Source of the DNA: Oscillospiraceae bacterium
GTDB lineage: Bacteria; Bacillota; Clostridia; Oscillospirales; Ruminococcaceae
Reading direction: 5' to 3'
DNA: 64,000 bases
Assembly (NCBI GenBank): GCA_009784825.1
Contig: WQXO01000004.1
Span: 102,354 to 166,353 of the forward strand
Shown here in pieces: positions 1 through 8,873 of this stretch. Under the pieces are notes generated by a model, which was not told where the DNA came from, made no database searches, and worked only from the letters and a program-made list of their open reading frames with translations. The stretch's first letter is position 1; the number at the start of each line of letters is the position of its first letter. Position numbers and translations under genes: made by a program.

Positions 1-34
1 TTCCCTCGCCGCCTGCCATAATAATTGCTTTCAT
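1..34 (-). CDS. Sugar-phosphate nucleotidyltransferase, N-terminal fragment
   Basis: Only the first 11 codons lie in the window; the gene continues beyond base 1. They read MKAIIMAGGEG, the classic opening of NTP_transferase enzymes, where the glycine-rich loop starts the nucleotide-binding fold. Such enzymes make NDP-sugars such as GDP-mannose or dTDP-glucose in the cytoplasm. An AAAAGGAAA ribosome site sits about 6 bases before the ATG. The gene is divergent from tetR. Which sugar it uses cannot be told from this fragment. Confidence 0.75.
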   Translation of the reverse strand, partial: MKAIIMAGGEG

Positions 35-125
35 ATATATTTCCTTTTCATTTTTTATAATATGATACAGTTATTATTGTGTAGAATTGGCGGATTTATT
101 CCGACGGTGTTTTTTTCATAAATGC

Positions 126-154
126 TTGACATTAAATATTTTATATGATATAAT
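126..154 (+). promoter_or_regulatory. Consensus promoter for the tetR/CPBP pair
   Basis: TTGACA at 126-131 and TATAAT at 149-154 are separated by exactly 17 bases, a perfect sigma-A promoter. The expected start point (about 161) falls inside the palindrome at 159-176. Confidence 0.9.
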
Positions 155-158
155 ACTT

Positions 159-176
159 ATACTGAATGTTCAGTAT
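159..176. promoter_or_regulatory. Palindromic operator, probably for the adjacent TetR protein
   Basis: ATACTGAA-TG-TTCAGTAT is a perfect 8-bp inverted repeat with a 2-base centre. It lies just downstream of the -10 box and covers the predicted transcription start. TetR-family genes are usually repressed by their own product at such sites, so autoregulation of tetR and the CPBP gene is the likely reading. Binding by this TetR is inferred. Confidence 0.75.
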
Positions 177-199
177 TATTAATTTAAAGAGGATTATCA

Positions 200-763
200 A
201 TGCCGAAACAAACTAAAAAAGATTTAATACTGTCAGTTGCGAAGAAGCATTTCTCTGAGAAGGGATATGATGCGACCGGAATGGACGAAATCGCTCTTTC
301 TGCCTGTGTTCCTAAATCCTTGATATACTATCATTTCAAAAATAAAGAGGATTTGCTGAATAGGATTATTACTGACTTTTTAGGCGAGTATGAACGGATT
401 CTGCAGGATGGTTCTCAAAGGGGAATTGATAAAATATCAAGATACGTTCAATTCCTTGAGGAGAATAGTGAAAGTGCCCGTATTATACTGACTGAGTCGT
501 TCAAGCCTGCGGGGAATAATTATACATCAATTTTTAAGGCTGTGGAGATTTTGAGAAATAATGATTCCGAGCCGTCGAAGCATCCGCATTGGGTCGCTGA
601 ATTTTTTACGAGTATGTTGCCCGCTTTACTTTTTGTTTGCTATTCAGAGAGCTGGTGCAAGTATTTCAACGTGCAACCCGAAACCCTTGCGAAGGATTTT
701 AGTAACGCTTATAAATTAACTCATGGAGCATATCATGAGCATATAAAGAAAGAAAGCCTGTAA
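200..763 (+). CDS. TetR/AcrR family transcriptional regulator
   Basis: This 187-aa protein has the TetR layout: an N-terminal helix-turn-helix at about residues 27-46, with a typical PKSLIYYHFKNKEDLL recognition-helix region, followed by a variable helical ligand-binding and dimer domain. Family members repress transcription until a small molecule binds. An AGAGGA ribosome site precedes the ATG. The start lies downstream of a consensus promoter whose start point is covered by a perfect palindrome, so it is probably autoregulated. The CPBP protease gene follows after 22 bases and is presumably under the same control. The ligand is unknown. Confidence 0.9.
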   Translation: MPKQTKKDLILSVAKKHFSEKGYDATGMDEIALSACVPKSLIYYHFKNKEDLLNRIITDFLGEYERILQDGSQRGIDKISRYVQFLEENSESARIILTESFKPAGNNYTSIFKAVEILRNNDSEPSKHPHWVAEFFTSMLPALLFVCYSESWCKYFNVQPETLAKDFSNAYKLTHGAYHEHIKKESL

Positions 764-785
764 CGTCTTACAAAAAGGAGGAAAT

Positions 786-1550
786 ATGAACGTAAAATTG
801 ACCATGCAATTCTTAATTTGGACATTCCTGATTATGTTAGCGACATGGGGAACAACGATTGTTCTCGGGCAATTCGGGATTGTTGAATCAACCCACCCTT
901 GGGTTTTAATTCTGCAGCTTGTCGGCGGCTTGTCGCCTGCAATCGCTTCATACATTGCTATGAAGAAAAATAAAAAAACCACGGGGTTTAAACAGTGGTT
1001 CAAGTTAGTTTTTAATGCTAAAATTCGATTTACATACTATTTGCTTGCTCTCGTACCCGTTGCTGTTTTCCATATACTTAACAGGGTGATTTCGGGGGCT
1101 GTCGAGCCTCCCCTACATATACTTCCCCTTATTTTTGTTATCTGCTTTTTTATGGGCGGATTGGAAGAAGCGGGGTGGCGCAGCGTGTTACAGCCGGAGT
1201 TAGAGAAGAAATTCGGATTTGTTGTAACTTCATTAGTTTTCAGCATTATATGGTTTATTTGGCATTTACCGTTGTACTTCATTCCCGAAATTAGCGAGAG
1301 TCGCATTGATATGTGGTTTTTCCTGTTTGTTTGCATTATGACATCATTTTTATTCGGGGCAATCCGCAGAATAACAGGGAGCATATTCTTAGCGATATTA
1401 GCCCACACTTTGAGCAATACATTAGCGGTTGACGGTATTTTTCTGAATAATTGGACCGGGATAATAATTTCGACAATTGTTCTTTCTGTGGGTTCAGCTG
1501 CGGCGGTTTATTTCTTCGAGAAGAAACATAAAAAGAATAAATCGGGATAA
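786..1550 (+). CDS. CPBP family intramembrane metalloprotease
   Basis: This 254-aa polytopic membrane protein belongs to the CPBP (CAAX protease and bacteriocin-processing, Abi) family. The diagnostic motifs are in order: EExxxR at residues 127-132, FxxxH ending at H160, and HxxxN at 207-211. These Glu and His residues form the intramembrane active site. Family members cleave prenylated or bacteriocin-type peptides or give self-immunity to bacteriocins; the substrate here is unknown. An AAAAAGGAGG site lies 5 bases before the ATG. It is second in the tetR operon, suggesting induction by a membrane or peptide stress sensed by the TetR protein. A hairpin with a T-rich tail at 1644-1680 probably ends the transcript. 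Confidence 0.88.
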   Translation: MNVKLTMQFLIWTFLIMLATWGTTIVLGQFGIVESTHPWVLILQLVGGLSPAIASYIAMKKNKKTTGFKQWFKLVFNAKIRFTYYLLALVPVAVFHILNRVISGAVEPPLHILPLIFVICFFMGGLEEAGWRSVLQPELEKKFGFVVTSLVFSIIWFIWHLPLYFIPEISESRIDMWFFLFVCIMTSFLFGAIRRITGSIFLAILAHTLSNTLAVDGIFLNNWTGIIISTIVLSVGSAAAVYFFEKKHKKNKSG

Positions 1551-1566
1551 TGTGCCTGTATACGAC

Positions 1567-1640
1567 TCGAGGTGACAGGACTCGAACCTGCGGCATCTTG
1601 GTCCCAAACCAAGCACTCTACCAAACTGAGCTACACCTCG
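1567..1640 (-). tRNA. tRNA-Pro (anticodon TGG)
   Basis: On the minus strand the sequence folds as a tRNA. The acceptor stem CGAGGTG pairs with CACCTCG. A D-arm with GCTCAGTTTGGTAGAGT follows, and the anticodon stem CTTGG/CCAAG encloses loop TTTGGGA with anticodon TGG. The T-arm contains GGTTCGAGTCC and the discriminator is A. The 3' CCA is not encoded. The first 14 bases of the gene are copied in inverted form directly upstream. Confidence 0.93.
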
Positions 1641-1680
1641 CTTGCGAGGTGTAGCTCATTAGCTACGACCTCGCTTTTAT
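1628..1680. repeat. Inverted copies of the tRNA-Pro 5' end forming a hairpin/terminator
   Basis: Bases 1628-1641 (the 5' end of tRNA-Pro) are repeated as a perfect 14-bp inverted copy at 1644-1657 with a 2-base loop. That copy pairs again with a third, slightly altered copy at 1661-1674 (one bulged G). The second hairpin (1644-1674) is followed by TTTTAT on the plus strand, so it can act as a rho-independent terminator for the tetR-CPBP transcript. The arrangement looks like a tRNA end duplicated and reused as a terminator. Confidence 0.7.
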
Positions 1681-1715
1681 AATTAATAATTAATAATTAA
1701 TAGTTAATAATGTAT
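1681..1715. repeat. AATTAAT heptanucleotide tandem repeat
   Basis: Three exact AATTAAT units (1681-1701) are followed by degenerate units AGTTAAT and AATGTAT. Related heptads occur at 17454, 32554, 56041 and 62570. Confidence 0.75.
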
Positions 1716-1717
1716 AA

Positions 1718-1747
1718 TTGACAATAGGCAGTAGATTAATGTATAAT
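1718..1747 (+). promoter_or_regulatory. Promoter of the CoA-transferase gene
   Basis: TTGACA at 1718-1723 and TATAAT at 1742-1747, spacer 18 bases. The -35 box sits at the decayed end of the heptad repeat. Confidence 0.75.
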
Positions 1748-1796
1748 ATATTATCATAGTTATTATTATTTGTCAAATGTTTTGAAAGGATTATTT

Positions 1797-3299
1797 ATGT
1801 TTAAGATTGTTTCTTCACGTGAGGCGGTTGACCTTATCCCCGATAACGCCTGCGTTGCCGTTAATTCGTTCCTGGCACTGTCAAATCCTGAACAATTACA
1901 CAAATCCATTTATGACCGGTTCATTACGACCGGTTCGCCTAATAATTTACGAATGTTCTGCTCTGCCGGGTTTGGTGCGTGGGACGAAGCACGTTTCGCT
2001 GACCCGTACATTAAAGCGGGGGCAGTATGTGAGATTGTCGCGGGTCACTTTAACAGTATGCCTTGTGCAATTAAAGCGGCATTAGCGGGGGAAATTGAGG
2101 CTTATTGTCTACCGTTAGGCGTTCTTTCTCATGTTGTTCGGGCTGCCGCCTCCGGTAAGGATTATCACCTTAGCGAGGTGGGAATAGGTATATACGCTGA
2201 CCCTCGTGTGGGAAGTTATGCACTTAATTCTAAATCCAAGAAAGAATTAGTCCGTGTGTGTGAGTTTGAGGGGAAAGAGTATCTGCTTTATGAAACTCCC
2301 CAGATTGATATTGCACTGCTTAAAGGGACAACTGTTGACCCGAACGGGAATATTTCGTTCGAGAAGGAATACCTCACCGTTGATGCGTTGGCGTTAGCAC
2401 AGGCGACTAAGCGGAACGGCGGTAAGGTAATTGTGCAGGTTGAGCGGGTCAGCCACGAGTTCTCCCGTCCAAGAAATGTAATCGTTCCGGGGATATTAGT
2501 GGATTATGTGGTGGTTTGTGAGGAGGTGAACGATTCTAAGGTATATAATCCTGCTTTGTCGGGGGACGTTCATGTTCCGGCTTCGCAGATGGATTATTAT
2601 GTGAATAAGCTGTCTACCACTAAGAACAGGAATCCTGAGGATAAAACTGCTGATATTATCGGGGAGCGTGCCTCGTGCGAATTACAGGCGGGGCATCTCA
2701 TAAATATCGGAATAGGTATTCCTGAGATGGTGGGTAAATATGCCTCTAAAAAAGGGATTTTGAAAGACATAGTCACCACCGTTGAGGCGGGCGGAATAGG
2801 CGGACTCCCTGCACCGGGAGTGGCGTTCGGGGCGACAATCGGTGCGGATATGATATGTGACATGGCAACCCAGTTCGATTTTTATGACGGGGGTGGGCTT
2901 GATATATGTTTCTTGGGCGGGCTGGAAGCCGATAAACACGGCAATGTCAACGTCCACGAGATTGAGGGGGGTTATCCCGGGATTGGCGGGTTTGCGAATA
3001 TCACCCACTCCACTAAGGTGATTGTGTTTTGTTTGAGCTTCAACACAAAAGGATTAATCGCCGTTAAAAACGGCGATAAGGTGGTTATTAAACAAGAGGG
3101 GAAGATTCCGAAGTTTATTAAGCAGGTTAGGGCAATCAGCTTTTCCGGGGCTGAAGCGGTTAAACGGGGTCAGCGGGTGCTTTATGTGACCGAGCGGTGT
3201 GTGTTCGAGCTGACCTCCTCTGGGTTAAGGCTGAAAGAAGTTTATTCAGGTATAGACGAGGTTAAGCAGATTAGAGAGTTATTGGAGTTTGAGGTGTAG
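1797..3299 (+). CDS. Acyl CoA:acetate/propionate CoA-transferase
   Basis: This 500-aa protein is a class I CoA-transferase of the Pct/YdiF type with the alpha and beta halves fused. The second half contains TTVEAGGIGG, in which Glu330 is the expected catalytic residue that forms the glutamyl-CoA thioester. Conserved G-rich segments NIGIGIPEMV and FLGGLEAD follow. It swaps CoA between short-chain acids (acetate, propionate, lactate, butyrate) in fermentation. An AAAGGA site lies 8 bases before the chosen ATG; an in-frame TTG at 1770 has no ribosome site and was not used. Its stop codon abuts the stop of the convergent phosphatase gene. The exact acid preference cannot be read from sequence. 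Confidence 0.9.
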   Translation: MFKIVSSREAVDLIPDNACVAVNSFLALSNPEQLHKSIYDRFITTGSPNNLRMFCSAGFGAWDEARFADPYIKAGAVCEIVAGHFNSMPCAIKAALAGEIEAYCLPLGVLSHVVRAAASGKDYHLSEVGIGIYADPRVGSYALNSKSKKELVRVCEFEGKEYLLYETPQIDIALLKGTTVDPNGNISFEKEYLTVDALALAQATKRNGGKVIVQVERVSHEFSRPRNVIVPGILVDYVVVCEEVNDSKVYNPALSGDVHVPASQMDYYVNKLSTTKNRNPEDKTADIIGERASCELQAGHLINIGIGIPEMVGKYASKKGILKDIVTTVEAGGIGGLPAPGVAFGATIGADMICDMATQFDFYDGGGLDICFLGGLEADKHGNVNVHEIEGGYPGIGGFANITHSTKVIVFCLSFNTKGLIAVKNGDKVVIKQEGKIPKFIKQVRAISFSGAEAVKRGQRVLYVTERCVFELTSSGLRLKEVYSGIDEVKQIRELLEFEV

Positions 3300-4877
3300 T
3301 TATCCTTTGTACTTCAGCATGAGCATGGTTATATCGTCGGCTTGGGGGGCTTCGCCTGCGAATTCATCGATTTTCTCCTTGACGTATACCGAGAATTCCT
3401 CAATTGTGTTATATTGACATTCGTTTGCCACCACTAACAAGTACGGGTCGGTGAACAGCTCCTCCTCCATGTTTTGGGCTTCGGTGACACCGTCGGTGTA
3501 TAGATACAATTCTTCGCCGGGTTGAATTGTTATTTCGTTTTCCACGTAGGGCATTTCCTCCATTCCCGCTAAGACGAACCCGACTTTTCCGTTGAGCCAG
3601 TCAAACTTTCCGTCACGCTTCAAAATGGGTGGGTTGTGCCCTGCGTTGACAAAGGTGAATTTGCCCGTGGGAATATCGAGATAACCCATGAACGCTGTCA
3701 CGAACATTCCCGCATCATTACCCTCGCACAACATGTTATTGGCGGTTTCAAAAACCTCGCCGGGGGACAATCCCCTTAATGCACTGTTTTTAATAAGTGT
3801 CTTCGCAATTACCATAAATAATGCGGCGGGGACACCTTTACCGGACACGTCTGCCATTACTATGGCAAGCGTGTTTTTGTCTATGAAAAAGAAATCGTAG
3901 AAGTCGCCGCCTACCTCTTTAGCGGGACACATCGAGGCGAACAGCTCAAGCTCCTCTCTCACAGGGAAATTCGTTGGCAGCATGCTCGCTTGAATTTGTG
4001 TGGCAACGGTCAGCTCCGCACCTATACGCTCTTTTTCGGCAGTGACTGCCGTGAGGTTCTTGATATAGGTAATCATATCGATTGTCATCTGCTCGATACT
4101 TACGGAAAGTGTTTCGATTTCATCATTGGTTTTTATGGTGCTGACAATGGGCTGAAGCTCTTCCTCGGAGTTTTTGTTGACAAAGTTGTCGGTGCTTTCG
4201 GAAAGCTTTTGAATTGGGCGGGTGATTTTGCTCCTGAAGTATAATATAGCAATTGCCGTAAACACAAACATAATCATTGCCGCACCGATTATTACCGTGA
4301 ACAGGTATGTTTGGCGTGTGGAATTAATATCATACATATCAATATCCACTACTAAAATCCCTATTATATCTTCGTTTGTATCTCTCACCGCCATATATGC
4401 GCCCATCATATGCCCGTATCGTGATACGTCGGTGATAAACTGAATGTCATACCCCATTTCGTCAATGTTTAAGTTGTTGGGGAGCGGGTCTGTATTAAGC
4501 AGTGAAACTAAGAATTGCCCTTCCCTAAGCTGGTTGAGTTCAGCTTCGGTATATGCGTTTATGTAGTATATCATTCTATCGTCCTGCGGGTAGAAATAAT
4601 ACAGGAAGGTTATGTCGGTTTCCTCCACCAACATGTTAAACGCAATTTGTGTGTAATGATACTGAAGTGTTTTCTCTCCCGAGTTAAGGCAATAAAGCAT
4701 ATCATCGGTGTCGATATGACTCCTTGCTACTTTGAGAATTGATGATGCAAATTCCTCATATCTTTTCACAACCGTAGCCATATAGGTTTCATATCCAATG
4801 TAACCGATTGCCGAGCTCAATGCTATGGAAAACAAAAACATGATTATTATCAGTTTTCTGCTCAATCCTCGAAACAT
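3300..4877 (-). CDS. Membrane HAMP-SpoIIE (PP2C) serine phosphatase, RsbU-like
   Basis: This 525-aa protein has a transmembrane helix at about residues 9-28, an extracellular sensor region, a second helix near 187-213, a HAMP linker, a coiled segment and a C-terminal PP2C/SpoIIE phosphatase domain. Metal-binding motifs are intact: GGDFYD, MADVSGKG, LYTDGVTEA and the final QADDIT. Such proteins dephosphorylate a STAS anti-anti-sigma factor in response to an outside signal, which releases a sigma factor or other partner. It is the last gene of the minus-strand run and starts 3 bases after the surface protein gene. The STAS substrate and the opposing kinase lie upstream in the same run, so the triad is complete. 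Confidence 0.9.
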   Translation of the reverse strand: MFRGLSRKLIIIMFLFSIALSSAIGYIGYETYMATVVKRYEEFASSILKVARSHIDTDDMLYCLNSGEKTLQYHYTQIAFNMLVEETDITFLYYFYPQDDRMIYYINAYTEAELNQLREGQFLVSLLNTDPLPNNLNIDEMGYDIQFITDVSRYGHMMGAYMAVRDTNEDIIGILVVDIDMYDINSTRQTYLFTVIIGAAMIMFVFTAIAILYFRSKITRPIQKLSESTDNFVNKNSEEELQPIVSTIKTNDEIETLSVSIEQMTIDMITYIKNLTAVTAEKERIGAELTVATQIQASMLPTNFPVREELELFASMCPAKEVGGDFYDFFFIDKNTLAIVMADVSGKGVPAALFMVIAKTLIKNSALRGLSPGEVFETANNMLCEGNDAGMFVTAFMGYLDIPTGKFTFVNAGHNPPILKRDGKFDWLNGKVGFVLAGMEEMPYVENEITIQPGEELYLYTDGVTEAQNMEEELFTDPYLLVVANECQYNTIEEFSVYVKEKIDEFAGEAPQADDITMLMLKYKG

Positions 4878-4880
4878 AAT

Positions 4881-7800
4881 TTACAATCCTTTTTTCAATC
4901 TTATACGTCTTACGGTGAATGCTGTTCCTCCACCGACTGCACCTGCACCCGCTACGGAAACCGTAACCACTAACGGGACATTTGCACCCTTTTTATCGTC
5001 TGCAACAGACTCGTCGGGTTGACTTGAACCGGGGTCAATTATTTCCTGCACTCGTGAGGGTACTAACGCATCCGGTTCACTCGTGGTGGGATTAAGCGGA
5101 GCGGGTGATACGGGAGGAGGAGTTGTTCCGGTTATGGGGGGTGGTGTTGTACCGGTTACGGGAGGTGGTGTTGTTCCGGTAACGACGGGGGGATTTACAT
5201 TGACCGCAGTTGGTATATTCAACTCAATAACCGGCGGGGGTTCTGCGTCAGCGACATTCTGAACTCTTCCGCCCTCGGCTTTCGGTGCTGCCATAAGGAA
5301 ATAATTCGAGAATTTCGACAGGGTGACTGTTACGTTACCGTCCCTATCCACCGCTAAGTCTTCGCTGATTAGAATAAACTCGAAGGTTCCGTCCGGGTTT
5401 TGGTGAATTCCGAAGAATAACAGCTTCATCCCGTCTTGACGGTATTCCTCGGGTACTGAGAATTTGATACTGACCGTGCCGTCGCCAAGGTCGATTATAT
5501 TGCTCCCGTTGTAGTCGAGAGTTATGTCAAATCCGACAATCAATGCGTTTTCTACATCGAAATCGTCGCTTTCTAATGCGTCGAACAACGCTTGTAACGC
5601 TTCAATTACCTCATTTGAATCTGCACCTCCGCCCATTAGGTTGGTGAGGAATTCTACAAGGTCATCTAAATCATCCTCGGTTTCTACTATGAATAATGTG
5701 AGATTTTCAAGGTCGTCTATTGTGTGGGTGTTGCCGTTTTCATCTGTTATTTTATCGCCCTCGCCGAGTGATGTGTCTGCACTCTCTATGCCTACACCAC
5801 TGTCACCGGGTTCGTCCTCGATGTTCATACTGCCGTCATCGTCGGGTTCGGGTTCGGGTTCGATGGGAGGGGGAGGATTGCCGAATACAACGGAAATGTT
5901 AACGTCGCTTTCAAAAATCCAAACAGAAATATGCATATAATCATCACGAAAATCGTGAACATCTATACCAAAACTGACATAATCGTTGGCAGAATTAGGA
6001 GGGTTGGCAGTTGTAAACGTAAACCCGTTTATTGCTACGCTGAGAACCCTTTCTCCACTGTTCGGTTCGGCATATAACTCTATACCGTTTCCGGTAAAGA
6101 ACCAGTCGCCGGATGAAACAGGACCTCCTCCGGCAAATCCCTCAGCCCAGAGAGTTCCGTTACCGGTTTTACTGAATGTGACGGTGTGAACCTTTATCCA
6201 TTGTGCATAAAGTGTAACAGGTTCATTTAAAGTATACTGCCAGCCTGTAGCCGCACTGTGTGTATTTCCCGAGCCGTTAGCCATTGTGTTCCATCCGTCG
6301 AAAATATACCCTGTTCTTGTAGGGAATTCAGAAGTCGGTGAGAAGTTCACGCCGTGCGTTTTTGTTTGAGTTGCGGGGACACTGCCCAACGAACCGCCGT
6401 TAGCGTTATATGTGATAGTGTAGGTGTTCAGTGTCCAGTTGGCAGTGTAGGTTTTGTTTCCTGTACTGCCTATGGGAATAGTTACAGTCGTCTGCGGGGT
6501 TGCACCATTAGCACCCGTCCACCCTGTAAAAGTATATCCGGTTTTTGTTGGGTTGGTGAGTGTTATGGTGGCTGTTTCTATGCTGTAGGTTGCAGGGTTT
6601 GCAGTGGCAACCGTGCCGCCGTCAAGCTCGTAGGTAATATTGTAGGTAGGGATTTCACCGTTAATCGTGCCGCCGGTGTGGTTTACTGTAACAGTTCCGG
6701 TGCCTGCACCTCTTCCGACTGCTAAACCACTGCCTCCGCCTGTGGCGATAATCGTACCGCCATATATGTTTACTGTGCCGCCGCTACCGTTTCTGCCGCT
6801 ACCTATGCCTGCACCGCCGTCACTGCCGCCTGTAGCGTTAATATTGCCGCCGTATATGTTGATTGTGCCACAGCCGTTATTTAAGCCGCCGCCAATCCCC
6901 GCACCGTTAGTGTTACCTGCGACGGTAATCGTACCCATGCTTGAACCCGTTGATTGTACGAAAATATTTACCGTTGCGTTGACTGTTCTAATACCGGGAT
7001 AATCGGCTCCGACACCGGAAAGTTCTACCGTTAAATGTGCATTATCTTCAAGAATTATATTAAGTGTTCCGCCTTCCGTCGCAACTAAAGACCTTGTAAT
7101 AGTAACGTCGCCCCGTACAACAAGCCAAACACCGTCGAAAAAGCGTACTTCGTTAGTATTGCCAAGAGACACCATATCGGGAACAGAAGCGGTAGGCATT
7201 GATGTGAGTATAATTGAATTATTCTGGGGTGAGTTTGCGGAAGTACCGCTTGCGTTGAGATATGTAACGGAAGCCAAAACAACAGGTTGAGCTCCCGTAA
7301 TTGTTCCGCTACCTCTAATTATACCTTTGTTTATAATCGTGCCTGTGGTATTGCTGATAGTGCCTGTATTGTCAATAATGCCGTTTAAGTCTTCGCTATC
7401 GCTATTAAAACCGTTGACAGTAATCGTTCCGGTATTGGTAATTGTGCTTGCATTGGTGACTCTTCCCACACTTTGGACATTAAATGCCCCGCTGTTGGTA
7501 ATTGTGCCATTATTGGTAAGTGTACAGAAGAGAATTGTAAGTGTACCGTCATTTGTATTTGTAATCGTGCCGCTATTGGTAATTGTACTGTAGTTAGCTG
7601 TAAGTGTACCGTTATTTGTAATCGTGCCTGCATTGATAATTCTACTGTAGTTAATTTCTTGAAGCCCACCGTCACTTGCGAGTGTACCGTTATTTGTAAG
7701 CGTTACGCCACTCGGAATTGTAAGCGATGTACTCGCCGGGGCGGTAAGCGTTCTGCCGCTTGGTATTGTTAAATTGCTTTGGAGAGTTACACTACCGTAT

Positions 7801-8858
7801 ACCGTGCCGGAAACATTAGCACCTTGAACACCTAAAAACAGGATACCTCGGTCTAATTCTTCTTGATAAGGTTCATTGACTTTTATAGAAGAGGTGTATA
7901 CAATCGCATTGCCGTCTAAAGTAACCCTACCGTCGACACCGCTTACATTAGCACCATTACCTATACCGCCGTTTGCGTTTCCCTCACCCTCGGTTGTTAC
8001 AACACCGCCGGTTATATTAATTTGACCAAATCCGCCGTTATTGCCGCCACCGATAGCCGCCGCAAGGCTACCGCCGCTTGTAGCATTGACTGTACCACCT
8101 GATATTAGAATGCTTCCACCTCTACTGCCGGCACCACCACCACCGCCGCCGCCTATTCCTGCGGCTCTGTAACCTCCCTTGGCGTTAACTGTACCGCCGG
8201 TTATGGTAATAGTATTATTGTCACCATTAGTACCGCCGCCAATACCCGCCCCGCCTTCGCCGGTAGTTCCGCCAAGATTGCCGCCGTTAGCGTTAATTGT
8301 GCCGCCGTTTATAGTGATTTGTCCGTGGGTTGAACCAACTGAACCGCCAATTCCCGCACCGCCGTCACTGCCGCCTGTAACATTAAGTGTGCCTGTACTG
8401 TCGGCGGTTATTATCAGCTCTGCGAGGGGGGAACTGCCGTCACCCACTTCTATTCCTGCATTTACAGAATTCGCAGCTAAGGTGTTTGTTCCGCGGAGTG
8501 TGAGGTATAAGGTAGCATCATTCTCTATTTTAATAGGTGCAAGTGATGTAATAGTTGCATTTTCCAGAATTACATTTGTAGTAACGCCGGCATTTACCGT
8601 TATGCTAAAAGTGGCGGAAGAACCCGTAATTGTATATTCGCCGCCACTGGTGCTAATGGTCAGGGGAGTAGCATCTGTGCCAAGATTAATGTTTTGAATA
8701 TACGCCGCTGATTTTATATTAAACACACCGAGGTAGTCCCCGATTACTTCATTCAACGCCTCAAACGGGGTGTTATTCACCGTTAACGCACCGGCTACAA
8801 GTAAGCCGAGTGCCGCCTTTCGGATTTTATGAAATTTACGCTTTTGCTGTCTGTTCAT
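4881..8858 (-). CDS. Giant repetitive cell-surface protein with InlB-type B repeats
   Basis: This 1325-aa exported protein has a basic signal peptide (first ~35 residues, KRKFHKIRKAALGLLVAGAL). A long Gly/Thr/Asn-rich region follows, with repeated GGAGIGGG and ITINGGTINANGG units (carbohydrate-binding-like beta repeats), then NNGTITNSGTI repeats. About residues 745-890 hold two Listeria-Bacteroides (Flg_new/InlB B) repeats with GYTFTGW and GYIFDGW. An acidic domain, a Pro/Thr stretch with PPPVTGTT repeats, and a C-terminal membrane helix ending RRIRLKKGL come last. It is presumably an adhesin anchored in the membrane. It sits inside the partner-switching run, 15 bases after the anti-sigma gene. 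No LPXTG motif is seen. Confidence 0.82.
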   Translation of the reverse strand: MNRQQKRKFHKIRKAALGLLVAGALTVNNTPFEALNEVIGDYLGVFNIKSAAYIQNINLGTDATPLTISTSGGEYTITGSSATFSITVNAGVTTNVILENATITSLAPIKIENDATLYLTLRGTNTLAANSVNAGIEVGDGSSPLAELIITADSTGTLNVTGGSDGGAGIGGSVGSTHGQITINGGTINANGGNLGGTTGEGGAGIGGGTNGDNNTITITGGTVNAKGGYRAAGIGGGGGGGAGSRGGSILISGGTVNATSGGSLAAAIGGGNNGGFGQINITGGVVTTEGEGNANGGIGNGANVSGVDGRVTLDGNAIVYTSSIKVNEPYQEELDRGILFLGVQGANVSGTVYGSVTLQSNLTIPSGRTLTAPASTSLTIPSGVTLTNNGTLASDGGLQEINYSRIINAGTITNNGTLTANYSTITNSGTITNTNDGTLTILFCTLTNNGTITNSGAFNVQSVGRVTNASTITNTGTITVNGFNSDSEDLNGIIDNTGTISNTTGTIINKGIIRGSGTITGAQPVVLASVTYLNASGTSANSPQNNSIILTSMPTASVPDMVSLGNTNEVRFFDGVWLVVRGDVTITRSLVATEGGTLNIILEDNAHLTVELSGVGADYPGIRTVNATVNIFVQSTGSSMGTITVAGNTNGAGIGGGLNNGCGTINIYGGNINATGGSDGGAGIGSGRNGSGGTVNIYGGTIIATGGGSGLAVGRGAGTGTVTVNHTGGTINGEIPTYNITYELDGGTVATANPATYSIETATITLTNPTKTGYTFTGWTGANGATPQTTVTIPIGSTGNKTYTANWTLNTYTITYNANGGSLGSVPATQTKTHGVNFSPTSEFPTRTGYIFDGWNTMANGSGNTHSAATGWQYTLNEPVTLYAQWIKVHTVTFSKTGNGTLWAEGFAGGGPVSSGDWFFTGNGIELYAEPNSGERVLSVAINGFTFTTANPPNSANDYVSFGIDVHDFRDDYMHISVWIFESDVNISVVFGNPPPPIEPEPEPDDDGSMNIEDEPGDSGVGIESADTSLGEGDKITDENGNTHTIDDLENLTLFIVETEDDLDDLVEFLTNLMGGGADSNEVIEALQALFDALESDDFDVENALIVGFDITLDYNGSNIIDLGDGTVSIKFSVPEEYRQDGMKLLFFGIHQNPDGTFEFILISEDLAVDRDGNVTVTLSKFSNYFLMAAPKAEGGRVQNVADAEPPPVIELNIPTAVNVNPPVVTGTTPPPVTGTTPPPITGTTPPPVSPAPLNPTTSEPDALVPSRVQEIIDPGSSQPDESVADDKKGANVPLVVTVSVAGAGAVGGGTAFTVRRIRLKKGL

Positions 8859-8873
8859 GAATATACCCCTCTC

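Noticed and set aside
5524..5940. Ser-rich plus-strand reading frame
   Set aside because: Opposite the acidic region of the surface protein; composition is an artefact of the complementary codons.
8179..8697. 172-aa plus-strand reading frame rich in Pro, Val and Ile
   Set aside because: It is the mirror image of Gly/Thr-rich repeats in the surface protein gene on the other strand; no ribosome site or family likeness.
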